Assembly (NCBI GenBank): GCA_946902875.1
Contig: OX336351.1
Span: forward strand, 4,585,761 to 4,649,760
Direction: 5' to 3'
DNA from: Nematopogon swammerdamellus
Lineage: Eukaryota; Arthropoda; Insecta; Lepidoptera; Adelidae
DNA: 64,000 bases
The position numbers were made by a program, and so were the translations under genes. Position 1 is the stretch's first letter; every line of letters starts with the position of its first letter. Positions 62,927-64,000 of the stretch are shown piece by piece. The notes under the pieces were generated by a model. It was not told the DNA's origin. It did no database searches and worked only from the letters and a program-made list of their open reading frames with translations.

Positions 62927-63254
62927 TTTTTTTATGGCAACTGACACGGTTGTCTACCTACATGACCTACCACATCCGTGATGTCAGCTCATAACACCAT
63001 GATGAGTTGCCATTTCAGTGCTTCCCTTCGGTCGTGCCGGCTACACTGAACTGGAAGAAAAACACGAACTATTTCATTCAGGGCGGTGGTACAAACCCGG
63101 GCGGGTTAAAACTACCGCCTAGTAAGGTAAGAAGGGAAGGTACCTACAGTTTTAAGTGGAATCCGAACCACGGTCAGCCTCCCACGGTTGAGCGGTCACC
63201 TATCCAGGTGTGCTTATAATCCGACCGACCGCACCACTGAGCTACCGAGCCTGA
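62927..63254 (-). mobile_element. SINE with tRNA-type head, 5S part altered
   Basis: T-run to GAGCCTGA. The A box (complement of CCACTGAGCTA) and B box (complement of GAATCCGAACC) are present. Between them AGCGGTCACCTATCCAGGTG then TGCTTATAATCCGACC, so the GTTAAGCAACG part is replaced as in the 12977-13324 copy. The body has lost a segment near 63075. Confidence 0.87.
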
Positions 63255-63478
63255 TGAATGAGGATTGAAAATGAGTCATGTTTTTTCCGTTTGTCACACA
63301 CAACTCACAGCCATTAATTAATATGTATACCCTTTGTGTTGTAGGTAGGTATATTTTATCTAAATAGAAAATGGCAGGAACGTAGACTGAACAAGAAAAA
63401 AATATTGTAAAAATCGGATAAGGTATAGCGGGCTAGAAAACATAAATGCCGAAAGACGATTTTGTATGGAGAAAGTTA

Positions 63479-63622
63479 TGGGTCCTTCAAGAGGGGCGTG
63501 TATAGGCACCTGTCAGGCCGGCATGCCATTCGCAACCCCCGCATACGACCGAATGTCCATGGGCGTCGTTAGACACCTTAAGGGTGGCTCGGCGCCACAT
63601 GTCGCGCTTTCTATAAAAAAAA
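63479..63622 (+). pseudogene. LINE family A 3' end
   Basis: GGTCCTTCAAGAGGGGCGTG, CCGGCATGCCATTCGCAACC, CGGCGCCACATGTCGCGCTT, TCTATAAAAAAAAAA. 5'-truncated at the SFKRGV codons. Confidence 0.85.
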
Positions 63623-63663
63623 AAGTTAACTTCCGTCTCGTCTTAAGACAGAAGCAATATTGC

Positions 63664-64000
63664 TTTTTTTTTTTTTTTTTTTTTATGGAAACTGACACGG
63701 TTGGCTACATCACCCGCAACATCCATGATGTCAGCCCATAACTCCGGGTGAACTTGGTGCCATGTCAGTGCCTCCCTTCGATCGTGCCGGCTACACTGAA
63801 CTGGACGGAAAACACAAACTATTTACATAGCCGTTTCGACCGACCTTTCATTCAGTGCGGTGGTACCAACCCGGGCGGGTTAAACCCTACCACCTAGTGA
63901 TATAAGAAGGGAGTCATATCCCTTAGTCGCCTTTTACGACATACACGGGGAGAGATGCAGTGGGGCTATTCTTTTAAAGTACCGGCCCCACACGGTACAA
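63664..64000 (-). mobile_element. SINE with head c (reaches window edge)
   Basis: Long T-run, complete body, GATATAAGAAGGGAGTCATA junction, then the head complement to CCGGCCCCACACGGTACA. Third copy of the composite. Confidence 0.87.

Overview
The window reads as nuclear DNA of a eukaryote, most likely a moth or butterfly. It is AT-rich with many CATA and GTACCTAC runs, has no bacterial-style gene packing, and carries interspersed repeats of a type I associate with Lepidoptera (units opening ACTAGCTTTTGCCCGCGG, tails with GCCAAGTGCGAGTCGG, polymorphic CAGACAGACAGA tails). The species call is an inference. I find no host gene that I can support. Almost all recognisable coding sequence is the decayed 3' end of retrotransposons or a transposase remnant. 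The best candidate for host regulatory sequence is a GC- and CCG-rich tract at about 26.94-27.48 kb.

Four groups of elements account for most of the structure. (1) One SINE family in about 20 whole or partial copies. Its full head has tRNA-like A and B boxes around a segment resembling the 3' half of 5S rRNA. The same body, or a close relative, also carries two other 5' heads, so the family is modular. (2) Non-LTR retrotransposon (LINE) 3' ends of at least five families: A (1-66, 34.6, 41.4, 43.7, 57.4, 58.4, 63.5 kb), B and B-like (47.6-48.6, 8.6, 34.3, 36.4 kb), C (8.3, 9.0, 19.4, 49.2, 59.9 kb), an RTE-like family (2.6, 13.8, 54.6 kb) and one with a restriction-like endonuclease domain (22.5-23.1 kb). 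(3) Terminal-inverted-repeat elements and MITEs: hAT-type with 8-bp target duplications (3.95, 30.2, 38.6 kb), mariner-type with TA-like ends (7.5, 24.2, 30.1-33.3, 36.9, 53.5 kb) and several foldback palindromes. (4) A foldback-like family whose ends open ACTAGCT and enclose inverted arrays of a 68-bp unit (18.98-20.52 and 43.83-46.13 kb), with an array-free relative at 35.3 kb.

Layout: 0-3 kb is SINE, a TIR element and RTE debris; 3-13 kb is MITEs, LINE C/B debris, nested SINEs and a minisatellite; 13-25 kb is SINE heads, the first foldback element and the endonuclease-type LINE; 25-30 kb is mostly unique and includes the GC-rich tract and a TCTAGA-rich tandem block; 30-34 kb is a mariner element turned into a palindrome and then hit by a hAT element; 34-43 kb is MITEs and fragments; 43.8-48.6 kb is the large 68-bp array, an 800-bp hexanucleotide satellite and the longest LINE ORF; 49-64 kb is nested repeats, a long hairpin, minisatellites and SINEs.

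The elements relate as hosts and parasites. SINEs and LINE A/B share a short A-rich 3' end that would suit shared retroposition machinery. Insertions into one another give a relative order, and two give clean occupied/empty sites that fix element ends.
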